From Streptomyces albipurpureus (GTDB taxonomy: Bacteria; Actinomycetota; Actinomycetes; Streptomycetales; Streptomycetaceae): DNA of 64,000 nt. The DNA lies in assembly GCF_023701525.1 (NCBI RefSeq), contig NZ_JAMQAW010000026.1:103232-167231 (forward strand), given 5' to 3'. Below the pieces are notes generated by a model. That model had not been told where the DNA came from, did no database searches, and saw nothing but the letters and a program-made list of their open reading frames with translations. Below are positions 24,892 to 34,010 of this stretch, in pieces. Position numbers and translations under genes: made by a program. Within the stretch, counting starts at the first letter, position 1. Each line of letters opens with the position of its first letter.

Positions 24892-25509
24892 ATGCGCAGT
24901 ACCAGGAGACGACTTGCCGCGATGGCGGCAGTTCTCGCCGCCCTTGTCACCCTTCCCCTGTCGTCGGCTGTCGCCGCAGCTCCAGCGCCGGCATCCACCG
25001 ACGACAGCCGTACGGTCCAGGCGGCACTGGCCGCCAAGCGACTCAACATCACCATGCAGGCACAGCTCAAGACCAACTGGTGCTGGGCCGCCGCCGGCAA
25101 CACGATCGCCACCTTCTACGGCCGCAACTACTCGCAGAACCAGTTCTGCAACGCGGCCTTCAACCGCTCGCAGAACAGCGAGTGCCCCAACAACCAGGCC
25201 ACGCTCGGCAATGTGCAGACCGGGCTGCGCTGGGCGGGCATCTCACCCGGCTCCTACGTCAACGGCTGGCTGAACTACTCCACGGTCCAGACCGAAGTCA
25301 ATGCCAACCGTCCGATCGAGACCCGTATCCAGTGGTCCAGCGGTGGCGGCCATATGCATGTGATCTACGGCTACGACACCGCCAACAGCTGGGTCTACTG
25401 GGGCGATCCATGGCCCTCGGCCGGACGCTACAACTGGGCCTCCCACGCCTGGTACATCAACAACAGCAGCCACTCCTGGACCCACTCGCTCTACCGGATC
25501 GGGGCGTGA
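24892..25509 (+). CDS. Secreted papain-like cysteine protease
   Basis: A 205-aa exported protein with Sec signal (MRSTRRRLAAMAAVLAALVT, cleavage near AVAAAPA) and a strong GGGAGGA ribosome-binding site. The catalytic Cys64 is in NWCWAAAGN, His154 in GGGHMHVIYGYD, and the WGDPWP at about 170 gives the third catalytic residue region; this is the C39-like/papain fold of short bacterial secreted proteases. The mature enzyme is only ~170 aa and has no separate propeptide, so the first 35 mature residues or the downstream partner might restrain it. The next gene begins at or just after the stop codon, so the two are co-translated. Confidence 0.87.
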   Translation: MRSTRRRLAAMAAVLAALVTLPLSSAVAAAPAPASTDDSRTVQAALAAKRLNITMQAQLKTNWCWAAAGNTIATFYGRNYSQNQFCNAAFNRSQNSECPNNQATLGNVQTGLRWAGISPGSYVNGWLNYSTVQTEVNANRPIETRIQWSSGGGHMHVIYGYDTANSWVYWGDPWPSAGRYNWASHAWYINNSSHSWTHSLYRIGA

Positions 25510-25514
25510 GCGCG

Positions 25515-26366
25515 ATGAAGCGGACGTCAAGAACCCCACGACTGACCGCGTCGGTCGCCGCCTGCGTCGCGCTGGGGACGGCCGGCATGCTCGCCGGTGC
25601 GACCACGGCCGCCGCGGACAGCACACCGAGCGCCACGGCATCCGCCGCGGACCTCGCCGCGGCACGTAAGGCGGCCACCGCCCCCGCCACCGTCGACACC
25701 CTCTCCCGGTTCTTCGCCCGGGACGGGGCGGTCGCGAGGTCGGCGGCGGCTCCCCGGGCCGAGGGGACGACCGTCCCCGTGTACTCGCTGTCGCCCGCGT
25801 TCGTCGCGGGCAAGGCGGGCGCATCCGTCGCCCAGCTGGAGTTCCTCGCCACCCAGGCGGTCTCGTCCGACGGCCAGAAGGCTTCGGTCTGGGCCGCTCG
25901 GCAGGGCTCTGACTGGCAGGTGGTGAACATAGCCACCGGTGACGACGAGTTCCGCTACGCACAACTGGGCGCCAGCAAGCTCGCCGGCGGCACCGTCTTC
26001 CGGGAGCCGCAGATCGACGCCTGGTACGTCAGCAAGGGCGCCAAGGTGCTCCCGCTCGACGAGGACGCGGTACGAGCGGTCGGCACCAAGGGCACCACGC
26101 TCGCCGCCTACCGAGACCGGGTCCGCGCCGCGTACGCAGACAAGCTCCCCGGTTCTGCGTACGCCAAGAAGGGCGTGGCGGGTGGCTATGACCACTCGGC
26201 TCAGGCCGCCGCACCCGCCCCGGCCACCGCTCCCAAGACCGCCACGGCCACCAGTGAGCGCGATAGTGGCGTGCTCACGGCCTCCTCGGTCGCGGTGGGC
26301 GCGGGCGCCGTTCTCGCCGCTTCCTTGTGCGGGGTGACGGCAGTACGGCTCCGCCGGCGCGCCTGA
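25515..26366 (+). CDS. Exported membrane-anchored protein, partner of the protease
   Basis: A 283-aa protein with a Sec signal peptide, an extracellular domain of about 190 residues, an Ala/Pro/Thr-rich stalk and a C-terminal hydrophobic helix (VLTASSVAVGAGAVLAASLC) ending in RLRRRA. It has no LPXTG, so it is a tail-anchored surface protein rather than a sortase substrate. ATG 25515 is chosen; a GTG at 25506 would overlap the protease stop as GTGA. The domain is unrecognised: it has QLEFLATQAVSSDG, SDWQVVNIATGDDEFRY and FREPQIDAWYVSKGAKVLPLD, possibly a Sec-exported PepSY-like or inhibitor fold (guess). Being co-encoded with a secreted cysteine protease, it may anchor, activate or inhibit it. 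Confidence 0.72.
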   Translation: MKRTSRTPRLTASVAACVALGTAGMLAGATTAAADSTPSATASAADLAAARKAATAPATVDTLSRFFARDGAVARSAAAPRAEGTTVPVYSLSPAFVAGKAGASVAQLEFLATQAVSSDGQKASVWAARQGSDWQVVNIATGDDEFRYAQLGASKLAGGTVFREPQIDAWYVSKGAKVLPLDEDAVRAVGTKGTTLAAYRDRVRAAYADKLPGSAYAKKGVAGGYDHSAQAAAPAPATAPKTATATSERDSGVLTASSVAVGAGAVLAASLCGVTAVRLRRRA

Positions 26367-26373
26367 GCGCCCA

Positions 26374-26406
26374 GGGCGCCCGCCATCCGCGTGGTGGCGG
26401 GCGCCC
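26374..26406 (+). terminator. Hairpin terminator after the protease pair
   Basis: GGGCGCCCGCCA (26374-26385) pairs perfectly with TGGCGGGCGCCC (26395-26406), loop of nine bases, seven bases after the stop. Confidence 0.82.
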
Positions 26407-26675
26407 GCTTCATCCCCTGAGCAACATCGGCGCCCCTTGGGCCGCCGCGGTCCCGTCGGGCACGCCGATCCCGTCGGGACCGCTGCTTTCCGGGCCGGGC
26501 GCGAGGCTCGGCACAGGCGTCCACCGCGCTCCCCATCGCGCCCGTGCCCGCCGGGCGTCGGGTCTCGGGCCGGCGCCGGGCCGCGGTCGGCGGCTGGCAT
26601 CCGGTCTCGGGCCCGGGCCCCACCCCGCACCGGCCCGGTGGGCCGCCCGCGCGCAAGGGGCCTGACGTGGCCGGA

Positions 26676-26698
26676 CTGTCAGCCCCCGCAAGTAGGGT
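26676..26698 (+). promoter_or_regulatory. RecA-NDp-like promoter of uvrC
   Basis: CTGTCAGCC (26676-26684), eight bases, TAGGGT (26693-26698). The TGTCAG core and exact N8 spacing match the RecA-NDp motif (TTGTCRGTG-N8-TAnnnT); three outer positions differ. As in uvrB, the ATG begins seven bases after the -10 end, predicting a leaderless transcript. Confidence 0.55.
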
Positions 26699-26705
26699 GG
26701 ATGCC

Positions 26706-28799
26706 ATGGCAGACCCCTCCAGCTACCGCCCCAAGCCGGGAGAGATCCCCGACTCGCCGGGGGTCTATAAATTCCGCGACGAGCACCGCCGGGTGATCTA
26801 CGTCGGGAAGGCGAAAAGCCTGCGCCAACGCCTCGCCAGCTACTTCCAGGACCTGGCGAACCTGCACCCGCGCACCGCCACCATGGTCACCACCGCCGCC
26901 TCCGTGGAGTGGACCGTGGTCTCCACCGAGGTCGAGGCCCTTCAGCTGGAGTACTCCTGGATCAAGGAGTACGACCCCCGGTTCAACGTCAAGTACCGCG
27001 ACGACAAGAGCTACCCCTATCTCGCGGTCACCCTGAACGAAGAGTTCCCCCGGGTCCAGGTGATGCGCGGCGCCAAACGCAAGGGCGTGCGCTACTTCGG
27101 CCCCTACGGCCATGCCTGGGCCATCCGCGAGACCGTCGATCTGATGCTCCGGGTCTTTCCGGTGCGGACCTGCTCCGCCGGAGTCCTGAAGAACCACCAG
27201 CAGAAGGGCCGCCCCTGCCTCCTGGGCTACATCGGCAAGTGCTCCGCCCCCTGCGTGGGCCGGGTCACCCCCGAGGAGCACCGCGAACTGGCCGATGAGT
27301 TCTGCGATTTCATGGCCGGCCGCACCGGCACCTACATCCGCCGCCTGGAGCAGCAGATGATGGCCGCGGCCGAGGAGATGGAGTACGAGAAGGCAGCCAG
27401 GCTGCGGGATGACATAGGGGCGCTCAAGCGCGCGCTGGAGAAGAACGCCGTGGTGCTCGCCGACGCCACCGACGCGGATCTGATGGCCGTCGCCGAGGAC
27501 GAGTTGGAAGCCGCCGTTCAGATCTTCCACGTCCGTGGCGGACGGGTGCGCGGACAGCGCGGCTGGGTCACCGACAAGGTCGAGGCCGTGGACATCGCCG
27601 GTCTGGTCGAACACGCGCTCCGGCAGCTGTACGGGGAGGAGCGCGGCGAAGCGGTCCCCAAGGAGGTCCTGGTCCCGGCGCTGCCCGAGGCGGCGGACAC
27701 CGTCAGCCAGTGGCTGAGCGAGCGGCGCGGTGCACAGGTGTCGCTGCGCATCCCCCAGCGCGGCGACAAGAAGGACCTGATGGAGACGGTTCAGCGCAAT
27801 GCCCAGCAGGCGCTCGGCCTGCACAAGACCAAGCGCGCCAGTGACCTCACCACCCGCTCCCGGGCCCTGGAGGAGATCGCCGAAGCACTCGATCTGGACG
27901 GGGCGCCCCTGCGCATCGAGTGCTTCGACATCTCCCACTTCCAGGGCGAGGACATCGTGGCCTCCATGGTGGTCTTCGAGGACGGACTGCCCCGCAAGAG
28001 CGAGTACCGCCGCTTCCAGATCAAGGGCCGGGTCGGAGACACCCAGGTCTGGCACGGCCAGGGGCAGGACGACGTCCGCTCGATGCACGAGGTGGTCAGC
28101 CGCAGGTTCCGCCGCTATCTCGCCGAGAAGGACCGAACCGGCGAGTGGATCGGAGCCGACGACCCCACCGCCACCTCCCCGCAACCCCCAGGGGGTACGG
28201 ATTCCACCGAGCCCTCCGCCGCCATGGCCACGGCCGTCGACGGCCCTGCCCACCCCGCGATCGAGGACGACGGACGCCCCAAGCGCTTTGCCTACCCTCC
28301 CCAGCTGATCGTGGTGGACGGCGGCCAGCCCCAGGTGGCCGCCGCCCAGCGCGCCCTCGATGAGCTGGGCATCGACGATGTCGCCGTCTGTGGACTGGCC
28401 AAGCGGCTGGAGGAGGTCTGGCTGCCGGGCGAGAGCGATCCCGTGGTGCTACCCCGCTCCAGCGAGGGGCTCTACCTCCTCCAGCGGGTCCGTGACACCG
28501 CCCATGACTTCGCCATCCGCTATCAGCGGTCCAAGCGCACCAAACGCATCCGAACCAGCCCGCTGGACGACGTCCATGGCCTCGGCGACCGACGAAAGCA
28601 GGCGCTGATCAAGCATTTCGGCTCAGTCAAGCGCCTGCGGCAGGCAACAATCGAGCAGATCTGCGAAGTACCCGGCATGGGCCGCAAGACCGCCGAATCC
28701 GTGGTCGCTGCCCTAGCCCAGGCGGCACCCGCCGCCCCTGCCGTGAACACCGCGACAGGAGAGATCATGGAAGAGAACGACGGGGGCAGCACCTCATGA
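26706..28799 (+). CDS. uvrC: UvrABC system protein C (dual-incision nuclease)
   Basis: The endonuclease that makes both incisions in nucleotide excision repair, 697 aa from ATG 26706. The GIY-YIG domain is at the start (SPGVYKFRD, VIYVGKAKSLRQRL), a Cys-rich region follows (CSAGVLKNHQQKGRPCLLGYIGKCSAPC), then the UVR domain that binds UvrB (MEYEKAARLRDDIGALKRAL), and the RNase H-like domain (IECFDISHFQGEDIVASMVVF, then IVVDGGQPQVAAA). Two helix-hairpin-helix motifs end it (LDDVHGLGDRRKQALIKHFGS, EQICEVPGMGRKTAESVV). A Pro/Ala/Thr-rich insert of about 45 residues splits the RNase H half, a lineage-type linker. It overlaps rapZ by ATGA. Confidence 0.98.
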   Translation: MADPSSYRPKPGEIPDSPGVYKFRDEHRRVIYVGKAKSLRQRLASYFQDLANLHPRTATMVTTAASVEWTVVSTEVEALQLEYSWIKEYDPRFNVKYRDDKSYPYLAVTLNEEFPRVQVMRGAKRKGVRYFGPYGHAWAIRETVDLMLRVFPVRTCSAGVLKNHQQKGRPCLLGYIGKCSAPCVGRVTPEEHRELADEFCDFMAGRTGTYIRRLEQQMMAAAEEMEYEKAARLRDDIGALKRALEKNAVVLADATDADLMAVAEDELEAAVQIFHVRGGRVRGQRGWVTDKVEAVDIAGLVEHALRQLYGEERGEAVPKEVLVPALPEAADTVSQWLSERRGAQVSLRIPQRGDKKDLMETVQRNAQQALGLHKTKRASDLTTRSRALEEIAEALDLDGAPLRIECFDISHFQGEDIVASMVVFEDGLPRKSEYRRFQIKGRVGDTQVWHGQGQDDVRSMHEVVSRRFRRYLAEKDRTGEWIGADDPTATSPQPPGGTDSTEPSAAMATAVDGPAHPAIEDDGRPKRFAYPPQLIVVDGGQPQVAAAQRALDELGIDDVAVCGLAKRLEEVWLPGESDPVVLPRSSEGLYLLQRVRDTAHDFAIRYQRSKRTKRIRTSPLDDVHGLGDRRKQALIKHFGSVKRLRQATIEQICEVPGMGRKTAESVVAALAQAAPAAPAVNTATGEIMEENDGGSTS

Positions 28800-29734
28800 A
28801 CGAGCACGACGGAGACGGAGCAGCAGAAGTGAGTACGGGCACCCCGAACGAGCCGGGCGAAGCGGCCGAGGCGGCCATCCCCGAGCTGGTCATCATCTCC
28901 GGGATGTCCGGCGCCGGGCGCAGCACCGCAGCCAAATGCCTGGAGGACCTCGGCTGGTTCGTCGTCGACAACCTGCCACCCGCGCTGATCCCCACCATGG
29001 TGGAGCTCGGCGCGCGCTCCCAGGGCAATGTGGCCAGGATCGCGGTCGTGGTGGACGTCCGCGGCCGACGGTTCTTCGACAATCTGCGCCAGTCCCTGGC
29101 CGACCTCGACGCCAAGCAGGTCACCCGGCGGATCGTCTTCCTGGAGTCATCCGACGACGCCCTGGTCCGCCGCTTTGAGTCCGTCCGCAGACCCCACCCG
29201 CTCCAGGGCGATGGCCGCATCGTCGACGGCATCGCCGCCGAACGCGATCTGCTGCGCGAGCTGCGCGGCGACGCCGACCTGGTCATCGACACCTCCAGCC
29301 TGAACGTGCACGAACTGCGCGCCAAGATGGACGCCCAGTTCGCCGGCGAGGAAGAGCCCGAGCTCCGGGCCACGGTGATGTCCTTCGGCTTCAAGTACGG
29401 CCTGCCGGTCGACGCCGATCTCGTCGTCGACATGAGGTTCCTGCCCAACCCGCACTGGGTCCCCGAGCTGCGCCCCTTCACCGGCCGCAACGAAGAGGTG
29501 TCGAACTACGTCTTCAACCAGCCGGGCGCCAAGGAGTTCCTCGACCAGTACACCGAACTGCTCCAGCTGATCGCCGCCGGCTACCGCCGCGAGGGCAAGC
29601 GCTATGTGACCATCGCCGTTGGCTGTACGGGCGGCAAGCACCGCTCCGTCGCGACCTCCGAGAAGCTCGCGGCCCGGCTCTCCGCCGCCGGCGTCGAGAC
29701 CGTGGTCGTCCACCGGGACATGGGGCGCGAGTGA
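28796..29734 (+). CDS. rapZ: RapZ/YvcJ-family nucleotide-binding protein (RNase adapter)
   Basis: A 312-aa P-loop protein of the RapZ (YhbJ/YvcJ) family, which binds nucleotides and, in enterobacteria, guides RNase E to a small RNA controlling glucosamine-6-phosphate synthase. Walker A GMSGAGRS lies at 36-43. The N-terminal domain continues through DLGWFVVDNLPPAL; the C-terminal domain has the conserved CTGGKHRSV near residue 280. Start: ATG 28796 overlaps the uvrC stop; a GTG at 28829 with GGAGCAGCAGAA before it is an alternative that trims 11 residues. It ends in a GTGA overlap with yvcK. In Streptomyces the molecular target is not established. Confidence 0.92.
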   Translation: MNEHDGDGAAEVSTGTPNEPGEAAEAAIPELVIISGMSGAGRSTAAKCLEDLGWFVVDNLPPALIPTMVELGARSQGNVARIAVVVDVRGRRFFDNLRQSLADLDAKQVTRRIVFLESSDDALVRRFESVRRPHPLQGDGRIVDGIAAERDLLRELRGDADLVIDTSSLNVHELRAKMDAQFAGEEEPELRATVMSFGFKYGLPVDADLVVDMRFLPNPHWVPELRPFTGRNEEVSNYVFNQPGAKEFLDQYTELLQLIAAGYRREGKRYVTIAVGCTGGKHRSVATSEKLAARLSAAGVETVVVHRDMGRE

Positions 29735-30765
29735 GCGTCAACACCCTGCGTCTACGGCGGCTGCGGAGATCGGCGCAGACCGTCATGGGGCGCAATCGCG
29801 GCGCACAGCCCAAGGTCGTCGCCCTCGGCGGCGGCCGAGGCCTGTCGGCGTCGCTCGCGGCCCTGCGCCGGATCACCGGGGACCTCACCGCGGTGGTCAC
29901 CGTCGCCGACGACGGCGGCTCCAGCGGGCGGCTCCGCGAGGAGCTCGGCGTGCTACCTCCCGGGGACCTCCGCAAGGCCCTCGCGGCGCTCTGCGGGGAC
30001 GACGACTGGGGCCAGACCTGGTCCCGGGTGATCCAGCACCGCTTCCAGTCGCACGGCGACCTCCATGAGCACGCGGTCGGGAATCTGCTGATCGTCGCCC
30101 TGTGGGAGCAGCTCGGTGACCATGTCCAGGCCCTGGACCTGGTCGGCAAGCTGCTGGGGGCGCACGGCCGGGTGCTCCCGATGTCCGCGGTGGCGCTGGA
30201 GCTCCAGGCCCTGGTGCGAGGGCATGATCCGGCGCGCCCCCATGAGGTGGACACCGTACGCGGTCAGGCGACCGTCGCGCTCACCCCGGGGGAGGTGCAG
30301 TCCGTGCACCTGGTGCCGCGCGATCCGCCCGCCGTGCCGGAAGCTGTAGCCGCCGTACTTGACGCCGATTGGGTGGTTCTCGGCCCCGGGTCCTGGTTCT
30401 CCTCGGTGATTCCCCATCTACTGGTGCCCGAGCTGCTAGATGCCCTGGTCGAGACCAAGGCACGCCGAGTTCTCTCGCTCAATCTCGCGCCTCAACCGGG
30501 CGAAACAGAGGGCTTCTCACCGCAGCGTCATTTGGAGGTTTTGGGACGACACGCCCCTAAACTCGCACTGGACGTGGTGCTGGCCGACGAGGCCGCAGTG
30601 CCCGACCGCGCCTTGCTCGCCGAGGCCGCCGAGCGACTCGGCGCCGCGGTCGAGCTGGCCCCTGTGGCCTCGCCCGACAAAGTTCCACGGCACGACCCGG
30701 AACTGTTGGCCGCCGCGTACGACCGTATTTTTCGGATGCATGGAAGGATCGGCCCATGGCGATGA
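29731..30765 (+). CDS. YvcK/CofD-like gluconeogenesis-factor protein
   Basis: A 344-aa member of the YvcK (GlmR-like) branch of the CofD superfamily. The Gly-rich motif VVALGGGRGLSASLAAL near residues 29-45 and VADDGGSSGRLREELGVLPPGDLRKAL are diagnostic. Bacillus YvcK/GlmR binds UDP-GlcNAc and supports cell-wall precursor supply on gluconeogenic carbon; a similar role here is inferred. The GTG start (29731) overlaps the rapZ stop, and the 3' end overlaps the whiA start by ten bases. Together with RapZ it suggests an amino-sugar/wall checkpoint coupled to the sporulation regulator. Confidence 0.92.
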   Translation: MSVNTLRLRRLRRSAQTVMGRNRGAQPKVVALGGGRGLSASLAALRRITGDLTAVVTVADDGGSSGRLREELGVLPPGDLRKALAALCGDDDWGQTWSRVIQHRFQSHGDLHEHAVGNLLIVALWEQLGDHVQALDLVGKLLGAHGRVLPMSAVALELQALVRGHDPARPHEVDTVRGQATVALTPGEVQSVHLVPRDPPAVPEAVAAVLDADWVVLGPGSWFSSVIPHLLVPELLDALVETKARRVLSLNLAPQPGETEGFSPQRHLEVLGRHAPKLALDVVLADEAAVPDRALLAEAAERLGAAVELAPVASPDKVPRHDPELLAAAYDRIFRMHGRIGPWR

Positions 30766-31745
30766 CGGCAGCGGTGAAAGACGAGATCTCCCGGCTTCCC
30801 GTCACCCGGACCTGCTGCAGGAAGGCGGAGGTTTCGGCGATCCTGCGGTTCGCGGGCGGGCTGCACCTGGTGAGCGGACGGATCGTGATCGAGGCGGAGC
30901 TGGACACCGGCATCGCCGCCCGGCGGTTGAAGCGGGACATCCTGGAGATCTTCGGCCATGGCTCCGAGCTGATGGTGATGGCCCCCGGCGGGCTGCGCCG
31001 CGGTTCTCGCTATGTCGTTCGCGTGGTGGCCGGCGGGGATCAGTTGGCGCGCCAGACCGGTCTGGTGGACGGTCGTGGCCGGCCGATCCGCGGACTGCCC
31101 CCGCAGGTCGTCTCCGGTGCCACCTGTGACGCGGAGGCTGCCTGGCGTGGAGCGTTCCTGGCGCATGGCTCACTGACCGAGCCGGGCCGCTCCTCGTCCC
31201 TTGAGGTGACCTGCCCCGGTCCGGAGGCGGCGCTCGCCCTGGTGGGCGCGGCCCGTCGGCTCTCCATCGGTGCCAAGGCGCGCGAGGTGCGCGGGGTGGA
31301 TCGGGTCGTCGTCCGCGACGGCGACGCGATCGGCGCGCTACTGACCCGGTTGGGCGCCCATGAGTCGGTGCTGGCCTGGGAGGAGCGCCGGATGCGGCGC
31401 GAGGTACGGGCCACCGCCAACCGCCTCGCCAACTTCGACGACGCCAACCTCCGTCGCTCGGCCCGCGCGGCAGTGGCCGCCGGTGCCCGGGTGCAGCGGG
31501 CACTGGAGATCCTCGGCGAGGAGGTCCCCGAGCACCTCGCCGCGGCGGGCCGACTGCGGATGGAGCACAAGCAGGCGTCCCTGGAGGAGTTGGGCGCTCT
31601 GGCCGACCCACCGCTGACCAAGGACGCGGTGGCGGGCCGGATTCGCCGCCTGCTGGCGATGGCGGACAAGAGGGCTCAGGACCTGGGGATCCCCGGGACC
31701 GAGTGCAACCTCACCGAAGAGATGGCCGACGGCATGGTCGGCTGA
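30756..31745 (+). CDS. whiA: Sporulation transcription factor WhiA
   Basis: DNA-binding regulator needed for sporulation septation; in Streptomyces it acts jointly with WhiB under BldC/c-di-GMP-linked control (family knowledge). The 329-aa product has an N-terminal LAGLIDADG-endonuclease-like domain without catalytic acids (TRTCCRKAEVSAILRFAGGLH) and a C-terminal helix-turn-helix (QASLEELGALADPPLTKDAVAGRIRRLLAMADK). ATG 30756 is preceded by GGAAGGA at good spacing; the ATG at 30762 would give an ATGA overlap instead. It is the last gene of uvrC-rapZ-yvcK-whiA, a layout conserved in Gram-positive bacteria. The family call is secure. Confidence 0.97.
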   Translation: MAMTAAVKDEISRLPVTRTCCRKAEVSAILRFAGGLHLVSGRIVIEAELDTGIAARRLKRDILEIFGHGSELMVMAPGGLRRGSRYVVRVVAGGDQLARQTGLVDGRGRPIRGLPPQVVSGATCDAEAAWRGAFLAHGSLTEPGRSSSLEVTCPGPEAALALVGAARRLSIGAKAREVRGVDRVVVRDGDAIGALLTRLGAHESVLAWEERRMRREVRATANRLANFDDANLRRSARAAVAAGARVQRALEILGEEVPEHLAAAGRLRMEHKQASLEELGALADPPLTKDAVAGRIRRLLAMADKRAQDLGIPGTECNLTEEMADGMVG

Positions 31746-32147
31746 CCAGGAGCCGCTGTCTGACGACCGCTGTCACCACACACGGAGAGCCCGACCACCA
31801 CACACTGAGAACCGACCCGGGTTCCGGGGCTTCGCCGCGCATCCGCCCCGGACCAACCCACCCCGTGACCGCAAGCAGCCCACATCGCTCCTGGGACGCC
31901 AAGTGGCCGGCGTCCACCTTTCCGCAACGCCGGGAAGCCGTTGTGACTACCTGGAGAAGGCAGCGGCAAGGGGGTTGAGCTTTTTCGCGCCGTTTCGGGG
32001 CAAATAAGCGCTGCAACCGGAGCAGTACGGGGATCTCCTCCGTCCCCCTGCGGGCGGACGGAACCCGGTCCGGGTGGTGGATTCCCCGACGGTGCGGCGA
32101 ACGGCAGGGTCGATGTGTCCCACCGTCGACCGGAAGGTTCCATCCGG
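31746..32147. other. Gene-free stretch between whiA and the peptidase
   Basis: About 400 bases. No RNA gene or strong hairpin was found. Around 31981-32005 the composition turns AT-richer (GCTTTTTCGCGCCGTTTC), a plausible promoter zone for the downstream secreted peptidase. GGAAGG at 32131-32136 is the likely ribosome-binding site for the ATG at 32148. Confidence 0.4.
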
Positions 32148-33699
32148 ATGCAGCCACGACGTACGCGGTCAAGACGCCTCGCCCCCCCTGCTCGCCATCA
32201 GTGTGATGGTGTCACTGGCGCCCGCCCTCACCGCCACCCCGGCCGCCGCCGCGGTCGCCCCCGCGCTGGACCGGTACAGCGGACAGAAACCCACCTGGAA
32301 ACGATGCGCCGCCGACACCCCCGCGTCGTTCCAGTGCGCGACCGTCAAGGTCCCCCTGGACTATGAACGGCCCAGCGGCAAACAGATCGGGATAGCGATA
32401 TCCCGGATCAGGACCAGCGTCACCGACCAGCGTCGGGGCGTGCTGCTGTTCAACCCCGGGGGCCCTGGCGGCTCGGGCCTCAAGGACCCGTTGGTGATGC
32501 GGGACAGCCTTCCGAGGAAGGTCGAGGACCGCTTCGACCTGATCGGCTTCGACCCCCGCGGTGTCGGCCGCAGTACCCCGGTGAACTGCGGACTGACCGC
32601 GGACGAGGCGATGAGGTTTATGCGCCCCTACAAGCCGGAGACGTTCGGGACCGATGTGGCCTGGGCCCGGAGCGTGGCCGGCAAGTGCCGGGCGAATGAG
32701 GGCGGTTCGATCCGGCACATCACCACCCGCAACACGGCACGCGATATGGATGTGATCCGGGCCGTCCTGGGGGAGAGGAAGATCTCCTATCTGGGAGTCT
32801 CCTACGGCACCTACCTCGGTGCCGTCTACACCCAGATGTTCCCCCAGCGCTCGGACCGATTCGTGCTGGACAGTGCCATCGACCCGAAGCGCGTATGGCG
32901 GGGCATGTTCCAGGTGTGGGCGGAGGGGGCCGAGCCGGCGTTCACCAACTGGTCGCGGTGGACCGCCCGTCGTGCGTCCACCTACGGGCTCGGCAACACC
33001 CCGGCCAAGGTCCGCCAGACCTTCTGGGACCTGGTGGCCCAAGCCGATCGGCAGCCCGTCGAGATGGCTGGACAACTGTTCAGCGGCGATGACATCCGCG
33101 CCCACCGCCATGTCTTCTTCGATGTCCGACAGGCAGCCGAGACGGTGCGGAACTTCCACCGGGCCGCTTCCCGGGTCTCGGCTCCCGTCTCCGAGCCCGC
33201 GCCGGTGGATCCGGTGGATCAGGCTTCCATCGGGACCACCTGGTCCGTAGCCTGCGGTGACACCGGCAACTGGCCGAAGGACCCCGAGCAGTACCGGCGC
33301 GACGCGATCCGCGACAAGGCCCGCTATCCGCTGTTCGGCGATTTCGCCTCGAACATCCTGCCCTGCGCGTTCTGGGGGAAGAACGCCGAACCCGCCACCA
33401 CCATCGACAACAACGTCGGTGCGCTGATCCTGCAGAACGAGTGGGACTCACAGACCCCACTTGCGGCAGGGACAGGTCTGCGACGCGCCCTGAAGGGTTC
33501 GAAGCTGGTCACCGTCAGGGGCGGTGCGGGACACGGCGTCTACCACGGCTTCCCCAACGCCTGTGCGACCGCGGTGGCAGACGACTATCTGGCCACGGGC
33601 AGACTCCCCGCCAAGGACCTCAGCTGCCAGTCCGCACCCCGAAGCAAGGATGCGTACAGGACCCCGCCAGGGCCCGCACTCCCGCGGCTACCCTTCTGA
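32148..33699 (+). CDS. Secreted alpha/beta-hydrolase, tripeptidyl aminopeptidase (TAP/SlpD-like), apparent frameshift
   Basis: A serine peptidase of the S33 tripeptidyl-aminopeptidase class, about 515 aa if intact. The body is complete: oxyanion strand LFNPGGPGGSG, DPRGVGRSTPVNC, nucleophile GVSYGTYLG, acid region NEWDSQTP and His in GGAGHGVYHG, with the TAP-like C-terminal domain. The N terminus is the problem. ATG 32148 (GGAAGG upstream) encodes MQPRRTRSRRLAP, and the frame one base away encodes LLAISVMVSLAPALTATPAA. Joined, these make a perfect signal peptide; as written they are out of frame because of seven C at 32182-32188. Without correction the open frame begins upstream at 32074 with an unnatural N terminus. 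Either the gene is disrupted, phase-variable, or the sequence has one C too many. Confidence 0.83.
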
Positions 33700-34010
33700 T
33701 CCTCTTCTCCGCCGATCTGTCAGTTCGACTATGAGACAGCCTTGTCGGCTGCTTTCGGATGGCACCGGCAGGGGCGGGCCGCCGACGGGGGACACTCGTG
33801 AAACCCCCTGTCGGGGGCCTATCGCACTGGGCCTCGGTAGGTCCCCGGCCCTCCGCGACGACCTGTCGGAAACACCTCTGGTTCTCCGTCAGGAGCCACA
33901 TCCGTCACGTCCCGCTCTCATATACCAGTGCGTCCACCTTGACATGGCCATGGGCGCTGATGAGTCTGGCGTCTGTTCACTTTCCTGGCACACACCAGCA
34001 AGGGGGGCTT
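33700..34010. other. Intergenic region before the carboxypeptidase gene
   Basis: 311 bases with no gene. TTGACA at 33939-33944 followed after 17 bases by GAGTCT (33962-33967) is a possible promoter with a good -35 and poor -10. A short CCCCC/GGGGG hairpin lies near 33815. Confidence 0.35.
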
